Shown: positions 26,459 through 35,775, numbered from the stretch's first letter. The stretch: DNA of 64,000 bases from Sediminitomix flava (GCF_003149185.1 NZ_QGDO01000003.1:124001-188000), one strand, 5' to 3'. Notes: a model not told the origin generated them from the letters alone. Made by a program: numbers and translations.

Positions 26459-27214
26459 TTAGCTAGCAACTAATTCTTTCTTTGTATTTCTCAGTTTGAT
26501 AATTCCTAAGAAGTTAAACAACTTGATAATTTGGTATGTAGGATCAATTTCATGCCATCTGAATCCACCAAAGTTCGCTCTTGAACCGTGTTTGTGGTGG
26601 TTGTTGTGGTAGCTTTCTCCCATCATCAAGAAGTCAAACGGAAGGAAATTCATTGAAGTATCTGTTGTTGTAAAGTTTCTGTAGCCAAATTTGTGTGCAA
26701 ACCAGTTAATGATTGCTCCATGTACAGGAGACATCAAGAAGTGGATTGGTAATAATAAATACATCCACCATTCTGTTGCGTAAACATAATAGAATGCTAC
26801 ATAAGCTGTACCCCATGCAAGACGGTTGAACCAGTTACTTGCAAACATATCAAATGATTTCCAGCTTGGAAGATCTTTGTAGTATTTTTCTTCGATTCCA
26901 CTTTCTCTACCACGTACTACATCTGAGTAGAAAAGTTTAGTTTTCCACATCATATCGAACAAGTTCGCTGAGAACTTAGGTGAATGTGGATCCTTTTCTG
27001 TGTCAGCATGTGCATGGTGCAATCTGTGCATCAGACCGTATCCATAAGCACTTAGGTAGTTTGAACCTTGGAAAATGAATGTAAGAACAAAGAAAATTCG
27101 TTCCCAAGTTTTAGACATTGTAAACATCTTGTGTGCTGCATATCTATGCAAGAAGAATGTTTGAAAGAACAATGATGAATACCAATGTAAAACAAAGAAA
27201 ATTAAAATAGCCAT
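26459..27214 (-). CDS. Acyl-CoA/acyl-lipid delta-9-type fatty acid desaturase
   Basis: A 251-residue integral membrane di-iron desaturase starting at the ATG at 27214 (GTG/TTG starts up to 10 codons earlier are in frame). It opens with membrane segment AILIFFVLHWYSSLFFQTFF. The three histidine boxes are HRYAAH, HRLHHAHAD and HNNHH (in GESYHNNHHKHGSRANF). It inserts a double bond in acyl chains, typically to keep membranes fluid in the cold. The gene is single. The upstream 250 bases are AT-rich and would hold a temperature-regulated promoter, but I see no clear -33/-7 pair. Confidence 0.92.
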   Translation of the reverse strand: MAILIFFVLHWYSSLFFQTFFLHRYAAHKMFTMSKTWERIFFVLTFIFQGSNYLSAYGYGLMHRLHHAHADTEKDPHSPKFSANLFDMMWKTKLFYSDVVRGRESGIEEKYYKDLPSWKSFDMFASNWFNRLAWGTAYVAFYYVYATEWWMYLLLPIHFLMSPVHGAIINWFAHKFGYRNFTTTDTSMNFLPFDFLMMGESYHNNHHKHGSRANFGGFRWHEIDPTYQIIKLFNFLGIIKLRNTKKELVAS

Positions 27215-27465
27215 TATACAATAAGTTATAGTTTCACTCAACACCTAAGACTAGAGTTGAGAAGGTCTGTGACATTTTTTGACTTTTTTTTTCGAAAAAA
27301 TTATCATTAACAAATAAAATAGTCAGTTTGAAAGATGATTCATTTCAATGAAATAACCTATCTAAAGTCATTTAATGAATGAGTATAAAGTGATAAGTCA
27401 TTCATTGTCTGATCGAAAAAATAAAGCTTTTGTTATTTATACATGAACCAATAATACATACACCA

Positions 27466-27990
27466 ATGAATTCAAAAACAACAACCACAAGTGCTACTTT
27501 TACGAAAAAACAGCAGAAATTTTTAAGCACATTTACTTCTCCAATTAAGTATTTCTTGTTCTTGTTAACTCAAGTTCCAATGGGACTTGTTTGTGGAATG
27601 AAGGTTCGAGAGGTGACTTTAACAGCTTGCACAACTTATCTACCATTTAGGTGGATCAATAAAAACCCTTTCGCATCTATTTATTTTGCGGTGCAAAGTA
27701 TGGCCGCAGAATTGTCTACCGCAGCTTTAGGAGTTTTAGCACTTTATGAAGCTGAGGAGTCTATTGCATTTATCTTAGTAGATATGAAAGCCGAATTCCA
27801 TAAAAAGGCAGTAAAAGGCATCACTTTCACTTGTGAAATGGGAGAAGAAATCAGAGAAACTGTAAAGAAAGCAAGTCTCTCAACAGAAGCGCAGACGATT
27901 ACAGCCAAGACTGTAGGCAAAATGGCTGATGGTACAATAGTATCTGAGTTTTATTTTACATGGTCTTTTAAAAAGAGAAGTAAATCTTAG
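27466..27990 (+). CDS. DUF4442 hot-dog-fold protein (thioesterase-like)
   Basis: A 174-residue protein starting at the ATG at 27466 (an in-frame TTG 12 codons earlier is rejected). The N-terminal amphipathic KKQQKFLSTFTSPIKYFLFL leads into a single hot-dog domain. It has the DUF4442 pattern VPMGLVCGMKVREVTLTACT, RWINKNPFASIYFAVQSMAA-like and DMKAEFHKKAVKGITFTCEM. DUF4442 proteins are related to PaaI/YiiD thioesterases, so hydrolysis of an acyl-CoA is likely, but the catalytic residue is not evident. Divergent from the desaturase gene across 251 bases, which may reflect a shared lipid-metabolism setting. Confidence 0.75.
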   Translation: MNSKTTTTSATFTKKQQKFLSTFTSPIKYFLFLLTQVPMGLVCGMKVREVTLTACTTYLPFRWINKNPFASIYFAVQSMAAELSTAALGVLALYEAEESIAFILVDMKAEFHKKAVKGITFTCEMGEEIRETVKKASLSTEAQTITAKTVGKMADGTIVSEFYFTWSFKKRSKS

Positions 27991-28119
27991 AATAGTTCAA
28001 TAAAAAGCTGTGTTTTTATCTGATTTTAAAAAATAAGTTCAATATTATTGGTTAAACATCATTTTTTATATAGTTTTCGATAACAACTTCAATCAGTATA
28101 ACTCTAAAACCACTTTTTT

Positions 28120-28503
28120 ATGCAAGACTTAATCATTCCTCAAGAGGGATTTTCTCCGAAAGTTTCTTTTTTAGCGTCTAAAGGTTTACTTGAAATAAGT
28201 GGCAATTCTTATCAAGAAGGGACTCCTGAGTTTTATGAACCAATTTTTCAATGGTTGGATACTTATTTAGATCAACCAGGTAAAGAGCTTCAGTTTAATT
28301 TTAGGATGTCTTATTTTAATACTTCTTCCTCAAAATGCTTTTATAAGATTATAGAGAAATTGAAAAACTATGATGCAAGTGATAAAGGCAAAGTTGAAGT
28401 GAATTGGTATTACAAAGATGATGATGAGGATATGTATGAAACGGGTATGGATTATTTGAATGATTCTGCTTGGAAAAAATTAAACCTTATAAGTTACAAG
28501 TAA
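28120..28503 (+). CDS. SiaC-like regulatory phosphoprotein (DUF1987)
   Basis: A 127-residue cytoplasmic protein of the DUF1987/SiaC family. The key segment FRMSYFNTSSSKCF (about residues 63-76) matches the loop that carries the phospho-threonine of SiaC (YFNTSSSK). The N-terminal PEGFSPKVSF-like strand and the IEISGNSYQEGTPEFYEPIF-like segment also fit. In Pseudomonas, SiaC is phosphorylated by kinase SiaB, dephosphorylated by phosphatase SiaA and activates a diguanylate cyclase, controlling biofilm formation. None of these partners is in the window, so this is an orphan copy. ATG start at 28120. A terminator follows. Confidence 0.8.
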   Translation: MQDLIIPQEGFSPKVSFLASKGLLEISGNSYQEGTPEFYEPIFQWLDTYLDQPGKELQFNFRMSYFNTSSSKCFYKIIEKLKNYDASDKGKVEVNWYYKDDDEDMYETGMDYLNDSAWKKLNLISYK

Positions 28504-28529
28504 TTACAAATCTAAGATTTACCTATATA

Positions 28530-28564
28530 AAAGTCATACGTCATATAGATGTATGACTTTTTTT
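28530..28564 (+). terminator. Rho-independent terminator of SiaC-like gene
   Basis: A 10-bp stem pairs 28530-28539 with 28551-28560 and runs straight into seven T (28558-28564). It lies 27 bases after the stop. Confidence 0.85.
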
Positions 28565-28750
28565 AGACCTATTTTTTAACTAATTGTTTCTTTCCCAATA
28601 AAAAATTGTAGCTATAGATTAACTCTGCCTGTCTTTAGTTTTATACAAATGTCTTGATCAACTTTTTGTGAGATATTATGATCTGGTTTAAAAATGAAGA
28701 TTGATTTTTCAAATTTGATTTAGGTCTTTTTTACCGAAGTAGATTAACTC

Positions 28751-31036
28751 ATGACAGCAAATTTTATCAGTAATATACTACAACAACTTTCCTTAGAAGA
28801 AAAAGCTAAACTTTGTGTTGGAGATGGAATGTGGAAAACCAATGGAATCGAGAGGTTACGTTTAAAACCTTTATTCTTAACGGATGGACCACATGGGGTG
28901 CGTAAAAGCATAGAAGGCGAATTAATAATTGGAAGTGTACCTGCAACTTGTTTTCCTACAGCATCTGCTTTAGGGGCGACTTGGAATACCGCCCTAATGT
29001 ATCAGTTAGGTAATGCATTGGGTGAAGAAGCGAGGCTTCATGAAGTACATATTTTATTGGGACCTGGAATAAACATTAAGAGGTCTCCGCTGGGAGGGAG
29101 AAACTTTGAGTATTTTTCTGAAGACCCATACTTAGGCGGAGTGTTAGCATCAGCATATATTAAGGGAGTACAAGAAAAAGGAGTAGGGACATCTTTAAAG
29201 CATTTTGCTGTGAACAATCAGGAGCTAGATCGGATGGTGATTAGTGCTGAAGTTGATGAGCGGAGTTTAAGGGAAATCTATTTGAAAGGGTTTGAAATTG
29301 CGATAAAAGAAGCTCAACCATGGACGGTAATGTGCGCTTACAATAAACTAAATGGTACTTATTGTGCAGAACATAAATGGCTTTTACATGACATTTTGAA
29401 AAAAGAATGGGAATATGAAGGGATTGTAATTTCAGATTGGGGTGCTGTAAATGATAGGGTAGAAAGTCTAAAAGCTAGTTTACACCTTCAGATGCCTGGA
29501 GATGGAAATTATAGCATAGACAAAGTAGTTAAAGCGGTAAAAAAAGGAAATATAAAAGAAAGTGATTTAGATAAACTGATTGAAGACTATTTGAAAGTTT
29601 ATGCTAAAGTAGATTTTAGGAACAGTCATTTAGAAGAAAATCAGATGATGTTAACTCATCATAATTTGTCTAAAAAGATAGCAGATGAGTCTATTGTTCT
29701 ACTTAAAAATGAAAATAACATCCTTCCTTTAGACATTCAAGAAACAAAACGAATAACTATTGTAGGTGATTTTGCTTTGAACCCTAGGTATCAAGGTGCT
29801 GGAAGTTCTTTGGTAAGTCCCTATCAAATCACTAATTTTTTAGAATCACTTTCAAGGAAAATTCCATCAGATACAATTGTAGAATTTGCTCAAGGTTATG
29901 ATCATGAAGGGAATACGAATGCGAAATTTATAGGGGAGTCGTTGGAGAAATCTAAATCATCTGATTTCATTTTTTTATGTGTAGGTTTACCCGATAGTTA
30001 TGAGTCTGAGGCATTTGATCGAAAACATCTTACTCTTCCTGAAGGTCATTTAGTCTTGATAGACCAACTCTCTAAACTTGGGAAAAAACTTGTAATAATA
30101 TTGTTTAATGGTGCGCCTGTAGAAATGCCTTGGATTGAAGAGGTAGATGGAGTTATAGAAGCTTATCTTACAGGACAAGCAGGAGGAGAGGCATTAAGTG
30201 ATATCGTTTTGGGGCATGTGAATCCGTCTGGGAAAATTGCAGAAAGCTTCCCCGTAAAAGTTGAAGACACTCCTTCTTTCTTGAATTGGGGTGAAGATAT
30301 TGATAAAGTGAATTATGGTGAAGGGATTTTTGTAGGTTATCGTTACTATGAGAAGAAAAATATAAAACCGCTCTTCCCCTTTGGATATGGTCTTTCTTAC
30401 ACTGAATTTGAAATCTCTAACTTTGAACTGAATACAAATCAAATATCGGAAGGTGAAGTATTAGAATGTAGTGTAAATGTTAAAAATGTTGGAAGTATAA
30501 AGGGAAAGGTTGTCATACAATTATATGTAGGTGAATTATGCAGAAAAATTATAAGTCCTATAAAAGAGCTTAAACGTTTTCAAAAAGTTGAATTAGAGAA
30601 GGGTGAAACTCTGAAGGTTTGTTTTGAACTATCAGTGGATGACTTCAAATATTTCAATCCGAAATTAAATCAATGGACTTATGATGAAGGATCGTATTCC
30701 ATAAAAATTGGACAATCTTCAGCAGATATTTCAGTAGAGAAGGAGGTTAGTTTAAAGTTCCAACGTCCTAGGAAAAGAATTTATACAAAGTACTCTACAG
30801 TGAAAGAAGTTATGGAAAGTAAAGCTAGTAATCAGATAGTAAAATATATGATTAAATACTTTACCACCGTAATGATTGGGAAAGAGAAGAAAGAATGGTC
30901 ACTTGAGGATAAAAAACAAGTAAAAATGTTAGAGGCAATGCTAATGGATTGGCCACTTAAAAATTTCATTAGTTTTTCAAAAGGTCGGTTTACCGATGGA
31001 ATGTTAAATAGACTAATTCAGTTTTTAAATAGTTAA
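28751..31036 (+). CDS. Glycoside hydrolase family 3 (beta-glucosidase-like)
   Basis: A 761-residue retaining exo-beta-glycosidase. The N-terminal TIM barrel carries the substrate-binding TDGPHGVR, the LGPGINIKRSPLGGRNFEYF loop, KHFAVNNQE (K150, H151) and the nucleophile Asp229 in VISDWGAV. The second alpha/beta domain, from about residue 320, has the pattern IVGDFALNPRYQGAGSS. An Fn3-like domain follows at about 560-675. About 90 residues beyond it (RPRKRIYTKYSTVKEVMES...) are typical of a GH3 subgroup that lacks a PA14 insert. No signal peptide is seen, so it probably acts inside the cell on imported oligosaccharides. Likely substrates are beta-glucosides. No SusCD pair or other CAZyme lies nearby. 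Confidence 0.9.
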   Translation: MTANFISNILQQLSLEEKAKLCVGDGMWKTNGIERLRLKPLFLTDGPHGVRKSIEGELIIGSVPATCFPTASALGATWNTALMYQLGNALGEEARLHEVHILLGPGINIKRSPLGGRNFEYFSEDPYLGGVLASAYIKGVQEKGVGTSLKHFAVNNQELDRMVISAEVDERSLREIYLKGFEIAIKEAQPWTVMCAYNKLNGTYCAEHKWLLHDILKKEWEYEGIVISDWGAVNDRVESLKASLHLQMPGDGNYSIDKVVKAVKKGNIKESDLDKLIEDYLKVYAKVDFRNSHLEENQMMLTHHNLSKKIADESIVLLKNENNILPLDIQETKRITIVGDFALNPRYQGAGSSLVSPYQITNFLESLSRKIPSDTIVEFAQGYDHEGNTNAKFIGESLEKSKSSDFIFLCVGLPDSYESEAFDRKHLTLPEGHLVLIDQLSKLGKKLVIILFNGAPVEMPWIEEVDGVIEAYLTGQAGGEALSDIVLGHVNPSGKIAESFPVKVEDTPSFLNWGEDIDKVNYGEGIFVGYRYYEKKNIKPLFPFGYGLSYTEFEISNFELNTNQISEGEVLECSVNVKNVGSIKGKVVIQLYVGELCRKIISPIKELKRFQKVELEKGETLKVCFELSVDDFKYFNPKLNQWTYDEGSYSIKIGQSSADISVEKEVSLKFQRPRKRIYTKYSTVKEVMESKASNQIVKYMIKYFTTVMIGKEKKEWSLEDKKQVKMLEAMLMDWPLKNFISFSKGRFTDGMLNRLIQFLNS

Positions 31037-31038
31037 AA

Positions 31039-31072
31039 CAAAAGAGGCTAAGATTAATCTTAGCCTCTTTTG
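31039..31072. terminator. Perfect palindromic bidirectional terminator
   Basis: A 34-base perfect inverted repeat: 31039-31055 pairs with 31056-31072, so the hairpin has almost no loop beyond the TTAA centre. It ends in TTTTG / CAAAA on both sides. It sits between the GH3 stop (31036) and the stop of the minus-strand gene (31074). Confidence 0.8.
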
Positions 31073-31073
31073 T

Positions 31074-31604
31074 TTATATGTTTGACTCTAAATAAGAGAT
31101 ATATTTTATTTTTAATTGCTGGTCAATCGATTTTAGGATTAGTGAATTGTTTACTTTTTTGATGATCTCACCTTTTGAAATCTGATGTGCTCTCCAAGAT
31201 TTATAATAACCATCTTTATCTGTATAGTATTCAACTCGATCAATAAGTTGAGTTTCTATGTTTTTGATGATTGATTTCCCAAGTTTATTCAAAATAGCTT
31301 TTTCTTGCTCCGTAGAATTCGCTATCTGAAAAAAGCTATTGTTGATGGAATTCATTTTTTGAGTAAGCAATCCTTGTAGCTGTGTTTTCGCATCTTTATC
31401 AGCAGCACCTATTGAAGCTGACAAAATAGCTTTTTGACCAAAACCTGTAGCTCTTAGGAAGGCATTGTCTGAGTTGTAATTATTACTTCTGAAAGGAGAC
31501 TTACCTTGTGTGTCCGAGTGTCCAAAAGAAACATTGAATGAAAATGGTATGAATAAGGCTAAAAGTAAGAAAGTTCGAATATTGAATTGTTTGTTTGTTC
31601 TCAT
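31074..31604 (-). CDS. Exported protein, possible LPP20-like domain
   Basis: A 176-residue protein with a signal peptide (FLLLALFIPFSFNVSFGHS, cleavage near residue 29). The segment FLRATGFGQKAILSASIGAA, then DKDAKTQLQGLL, fits the start of the LPP20 fold: a strand with RAxGxG, then a helix of repeated Ala and DAKxQL. The rest is helical with a central ETQLIDRVEYYTDKDGYYKS strand, also as in that group. No lipobox. The function of LPP20-like proteins is mostly unknown (outer-membrane lipoproteins in Helicobacter). ATG start at 31604. Single gene. The fold call is tentative. Confidence 0.5.
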   Translation of the reverse strand: MRTNKQFNIRTFLLLALFIPFSFNVSFGHSDTQGKSPFRSNNYNSDNAFLRATGFGQKAILSASIGAADKDAKTQLQGLLTQKMNSINNSFFQIANSTEQEKAILNKLGKSIIKNIETQLIDRVEYYTDKDGYYKSWRAHQISKGEIIKKVNNSLILKSIDQQLKIKYISYLESNI

Positions 31605-31904
31605 AGTGGTTATATAAGTTAAGTTAGGTTGAAAAATGAATTTGTCTGTTGTTGAATTTTAATAAAGGTATCTAAATATTTTTAAATATTCAATATCTGC
31701 GAATTAATATTCATGTGCAGTGCTTTTTTAAAGTGATTATTTAAACTTTTTAAGTAAAGTTTAAAATAAAATTTCATTAATCGTGTTTCCTTTACATTTT
31801 ATACTGAAAAAGTGTAAACAATGTTACGTGTATATCTATTTTAATTGTGAATGAAAAATGTTGGAGTCAAATTAAGGGAGGATAAATAGTTTGGTATAAA
31901 AAAA

Positions 31905-31926
31905 GACACAACCCAAAGGTTGTGTC
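31905..31926 (-). terminator. Orphan rho-independent terminator, minus strand
   Basis: A GC-rich 9-bp stem pairs 31905-31913 with 31918-31926 around a 4-base loop. On the minus strand it is followed by TTTTTTT (A-run 31898-31904). No plus-strand T-run is present. No annotated minus-strand gene lies to its right before ileS, so the transcript it ends is unknown. Confidence 0.7.
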
Positions 31927-32288
31927 CATGAACCACACTTGAAAAAATCAATTATAAAATTAGAAAAAATGATACTTAAGTATCTGATAAAAAATGATTA
32001 ACATAAAAGATAAAAAAGTAAACCTTTAAAGAGTTATTAAAATTAAAGGTTGCTCTAATATATAGCTGTATAATGTTAAGAACAAATAAATATTTAAAAT
32101 ATTTATAAAAAATATGTTAATCCAATCGTCTAATTTCAAAGCTTTAAAATTCTATTTTTTGAATAATAAAACTGTTTAATTACGATTCTAGCCTGTTTAT
32201 GATTGTAAATTTCCATTCCCAATTTCTTCTGATTTCTTTACTTTCCGTATTTGTTTCGTATTCTGAACAATTAGGATGAAAATTTTTA

Positions 32289-32296
32289 TAAATTTG
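32289..32296 (+). promoter_or_regulatory. Candidate -7 box for ileS
   Basis: The octamer TAAATTTG is a perfect match to the Bacteroidota -7 consensus TAnnTTTG. It lies 76 bases upstream of the ileS ATG. A -33 TTTG at standard spacing is not clear (TTAG at 32270-32273 is the nearest). A single motif in AT-rich DNA is weak evidence. Confidence 0.35.
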
Positions 32297-32371
32297 TCTG
32301 ATTATACAAAAAGGATTCTAATTACGTCAACTACGTACATAAATGTGCGGGTGCGAAATTGATAAATTAAG

Positions 32372-35300
32372 ATGAGTTACAAAGAGTATAAAGGACTTGA
32401 TTTAGTTCAAATCAATAAGGATATCCGCAAGTTTTGGGAAGAAAACAATGTCTTCCAAAAGTCGGTAGAGACAAGAGAAGGTCACCCATCGTTTGTGTTT
32501 TATGAGGGACCTCCATCGGCAAATGGTGCGCCAGGTATTCACCACGTAATGGGGCGTACTGTTAAAGATATTTTTTGTAGATATAAAACGCTTAAAGGCT
32601 TTAAGGTTAGTCGTAAAGGAGGATGGGATACACACGGTCTTCCTGTAGAGCTTAAAGTTGAAAAAGAGTTAGGAATTACAAAAGAAGATATAGGGACAAA
32701 GATTTCTGTTGCTGAATACAATGCAGCTTGTAAGCAAACTGTAATGGAGTTCAAAGAGCAATGGGATGAATTGACGCAACAAATGGGATATTGGGTAGAC
32801 CTTGATAACCCTTATATCACTTTTGATCCAAAATATATGGAGTCGTTATGGGCTTTATTGAAGAAACTTTACAACAAAGATCTTCTTTATAAAGGTTATA
32901 CGATCCAACCTTATTCTCCAGCAGCAGGTACAGGTTTGAGTTCGCATGAACTTAACCAACCAGGTTGTTATCGAGATGTGAAAGATACAACAGTTACAGG
33001 ACAGTTTAAGGTCACTCGTGATGAGAAGTCTGAGGAATTATTCACAGATGTTCATGGCGAATTATTCTTCCTTGCATGGACGACAACGCCTTGGACATTG
33101 TCTTCTAACGCAGCTTTGGCAGTAGGTGAAAAAATTACTTATGCTAAAGTAGCTACATATAATCAATATACTCACGAGCCAATCACTGTGATTTTGGCAA
33201 AAGAACGTATCGATTCATATTTTTCTAAAAAGCAGAAAGATGCCGACTTCGATACTTACCAAGCAGGTGATAAAGTGATCCCATTCAAAGTATTGGGCGA
33301 GTACACTGGAAAAGAATTGGTTGATATCCGTTATGAGCAATTATTGCCTTACGTTCAGCCATTAACTGATGCAGATAAAGCATTCAAAGTTATTCCTGGT
33401 GACTTCGTTACTACTGAAGATGGTACTGGTATTGTTCATATTGCTCCTACATTTGGTGCAGATGACCAGAGAGTAGCAAAATTGGCAGGTGTTCCTGCTA
33501 TCGTAATAACTGACGAAAAAGGAAATGAGCTTCCACTTGTTGATAAAACAGGTCGTTACGTTGCCGAAATGGGTGAGTTTGGTGGTCAGTTTGTAAAAGC
33601 TGAGTACGAAGATGACGAAGTTTCTGGTGCGAAAGATTATAAGTCAATGGACGTTCGTTTGGCGATTAAGCTAAAAGAAGAGAACAGAGCCTTTGACGTG
33701 AAGAAGTACGAACACAGTTACCCACACTGTTGGAGAACTGATAAGCCAATCCTTTATTACCCATTGGATTCTTGGTTTATCCGTACAACTTCTGTAAAAG
33801 ATAAATTGGTTGAACTAAACAAAACGATCAACTGGAAGCCTGCAGCTACAGGAACAGGACGTTTTGGTAATTGGTTAGAAAACCTTGTAGACTGGAACCT
33901 TTCTCGTTCAAGATATTGGGGTACGCCACTTCCAATCTGGAGAAACGAAGAAGGTACAGAAGAAAAATGTATTGGTTCTATTGAAGAACTAAGAGCAGAA
34001 ATCAAGAAAGCAGTAGAAGCAGGTGTAATGCCAGCTGACTCTGAATATATTGTAGATGGAGAGTTGATCGAAGATATTGACTTGCACCGTCCTCACGTAG
34101 ATCATTTGATCTTGGTAAGTGACAAAGGTGAAGCAATGACTCGTGAAACTGACTTGATCGACGTTTGGTTTGATTCTGGTGCGATGCCTTTCGCTCAGTG
34201 GCACTACCCATTCGAAAATGAAGACATCTTTAAAGAAAGTTTCCCTGCAGACTTTATCGCTGAGGGTGTAGACCAAACTCGTGGTTGGTTCTTCACACTT
34301 CATGCAATCGCAACAATGATCGAAGAGAAAGTAGCATTTAAAAATGTAATCTCTAACGGTCTTGTTTTGGATAAGAACGGTGATAAAATGTCTAAGCGTA
34401 CAGGTAACGTAATCAATCCATTCGAAACGATGGATAAATACGGTGCTGATGCTGCTCGTTGGTACATGATCGAGAATGCTTCTCCATGGGACAACTTGAA
34501 GTTCGCTTTGGCAGGTGTTGAAGAAACTAGACGTAAATTCTTCGGTACACTTTACAATACATACTCGTTCTTCTCGCTTTATGCAAACTTGGATAACTTC
34601 ACTTATGCTGAAGCGCCAGTAGCCATGGAAGAGCGTACAGAGTCTGATCGTTGGATCATCTCTAAACTTCATTCTTTAGTGAAAGAAGTTGAGGCTTGTT
34701 TCGATGATATGGAACCTACAAAGTCAGCTCGTGCAATCCAGTCATTCGTAATTGACGATATGTCTAACTGGTATGTACGTCTGAACCGTAAACGTTTCTG
34801 GAAAGGAGAATACGGACAAGATAAGATGGCTGCTTACCAAACATTGTTCGAATGTTTGATTACAGTATCTAAGTTGATGTCTCCAATTGCGCCATTCTTT
34901 GCAGATCGTTTGTTCCAAGACTTGAACGAAGTAGCAAAACAAGAAGACGCTATCTCGGTACATACAGCATTCTTCCCTAAAGTAGAAGAGAGCTTTATCG
35001 ATACGGATTTGGAAGAAAAAATGGCATTGGCTCAAAATATTTCTTCTCTTACACACTCAATCCGTAAGAAAGAAAGATTGAAAGTTCGTCAGCCATTGAG
35101 CAGAATCTTGGTTCCTGTAATCAATGCACACGTGATTGAGCAAATCAAGCACGTAGAAGAAATCATCAAATCTGAGACAAACATCAAGCATGTAGAATTC
35201 TTGACAGAAGAAAATGCAGGCATGTTTGTGAAGAAGATCAAGCCAAACTTCCCAGTATTGGGTAAAAAGTATGGTAAATTGATGAAAGGAATTTCTGCTG

Positions 35301-35752
35301 AAATCAACAAATTAGATCAAGACGGAATCAATACATTTGAGCAGTCGGGTAGCTTGAACTTCGATGTAAACGGAGAAGCTGTAAACTTGACTTTGGAAGA
35401 TGTAATGATCGAGTCTGATGATATCCCGGGTTGGGCAATTGCGAAAGATCAAGGAATCACTGTAGCACTTGACATCACTTTATCAGACGAGTTGAAAGAA
35501 GAAGGTATCGCTCGTGATCTTGTAAACAAAATCCAAAACATGCGTAAAGACATGGGCTTGGAAGTACAAGACAAAATTGATGTGGCCATTGAGAAAGGTG
35601 AGGAGTTGGTTGTAAAAGCAGTCGAAAACTACGGCGATTACATCAGTGTTGAGACACAAATTATCAACTTGAAATTAGAAGATGCAGTAGCGAATGCAGA
35701 GGAAATCGATTTAGATGGAATCAGCGTGAAACTATCTGTAGCTAAAAACTAA
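32372..35752 (+). CDS. ileS: Isoleucyl-tRNA synthetase, long type with GXHH motif
   Basis: A 1126-residue class I aminoacyl-tRNA synthetase that charges tRNA-Ile. The Rossmann core begins with FVFYEGPPSANGAPGIHHVM. In place of HIGH, the signature tetrapeptide is G55-I56-H57-H58. The KMSKS loop is KMSKR at residues 672-676. The editing (CP1) domain lies about 185-420, with the TTPWTLSSN pocket. The C-terminal half holds the anticodon-binding helices (WIISKLHSLVKEVEACFDDM) and a long extra C-terminal region, as in the eukaryote-like IleRS2 class, rather than the roughly 930-residue bacterial type with a zinc finger. IleRS2 enzymes resist mupirocin. Codon use is biased as in highly expressed genes. 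Monocistronic, with a strong terminator. Confidence 0.97.
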   Translation: MSYKEYKGLDLVQINKDIRKFWEENNVFQKSVETREGHPSFVFYEGPPSANGAPGIHHVMGRTVKDIFCRYKTLKGFKVSRKGGWDTHGLPVELKVEKELGITKEDIGTKISVAEYNAACKQTVMEFKEQWDELTQQMGYWVDLDNPYITFDPKYMESLWALLKKLYNKDLLYKGYTIQPYSPAAGTGLSSHELNQPGCYRDVKDTTVTGQFKVTRDEKSEELFTDVHGELFFLAWTTTPWTLSSNAALAVGEKITYAKVATYNQYTHEPITVILAKERIDSYFSKKQKDADFDTYQAGDKVIPFKVLGEYTGKELVDIRYEQLLPYVQPLTDADKAFKVIPGDFVTTEDGTGIVHIAPTFGADDQRVAKLAGVPAIVITDEKGNELPLVDKTGRYVAEMGEFGGQFVKAEYEDDEVSGAKDYKSMDVRLAIKLKEENRAFDVKKYEHSYPHCWRTDKPILYYPLDSWFIRTTSVKDKLVELNKTINWKPAATGTGRFGNWLENLVDWNLSRSRYWGTPLPIWRNEEGTEEKCIGSIEELRAEIKKAVEAGVMPADSEYIVDGELIEDIDLHRPHVDHLILVSDKGEAMTRETDLIDVWFDSGAMPFAQWHYPFENEDIFKESFPADFIAEGVDQTRGWFFTLHAIATMIEEKVAFKNVISNGLVLDKNGDKMSKRTGNVINPFETMDKYGADAARWYMIENASPWDNLKFALAGVEETRRKFFGTLYNTYSFFSLYANLDNFTYAEAPVAMEERTESDRWIISKLHSLVKEVEACFDDMEPTKSARAIQSFVIDDMSNWYVRLNRKRFWKGEYGQDKMAAYQTLFECLITVSKLMSPIAPFFADRLFQDLNEVAKQEDAISVHTAFFPKVEESFIDTDLEEKMALAQNISSLTHSIRKKERLKVRQPLSRILVPVINAHVIEQIKHVEEIIKSETNIKHVEFLTEENAGMFVKKIKPNFPVLGKKYGKLMKGISAEINKLDQDGINTFEQSGSLNFDVNGEAVNLTLEDVMIESDDIPGWAIAKDQGITVALDITLSDELKEEGIARDLVNKIQNMRKDMGLEVQDKIDVAIEKGEELVVKAVENYGDYISVETQIINLKLEDAVANAEEIDLDGISVKLSVAKN

Positions 35753-35775
35753 TTTAGTTTGATTTAATAAATATT

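Larger units (their letters stand above)
31605..32371. other. 767-base AT-rich intergenic region
   Basis: No ORF with coding character. It contains an AT-rich inverted repeat with 10-base arms (31740-31749 with 31756-31765), an orphan minus-strand terminator at 31905-31926, and the ileS promoter region. The right-hand part (31930-32250) is very AT-rich. On the minus strand it has only short frames, for example 26 codons beginning at 32215. A small untranslated RNA transcribed leftwards and ending at the orphan terminator is possible. Confidence 0.4.

Noticed and set aside
28751-31036. Secreted GH3 enzyme of a polysaccharide utilisation locus
   Set aside because: No signal peptide or lipobox and no SusC/SusD or sulfatase genes next to it.
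32002-32215. Tiny minus-strand peptides in front of the orphan terminator
   Set aside because: The frames are 14 to 26 codons, AT-driven and without a recognisable start context; a non-coding transcript is simpler.
33989-34672. A 227-codon open frame on the minus strand inside ileS
   Set aside because: It is antisense to a strongly conserved gene, has low-complexity Cys/Phe/Val-rich sequence and no start context. It arises from the codon bias of ileS.
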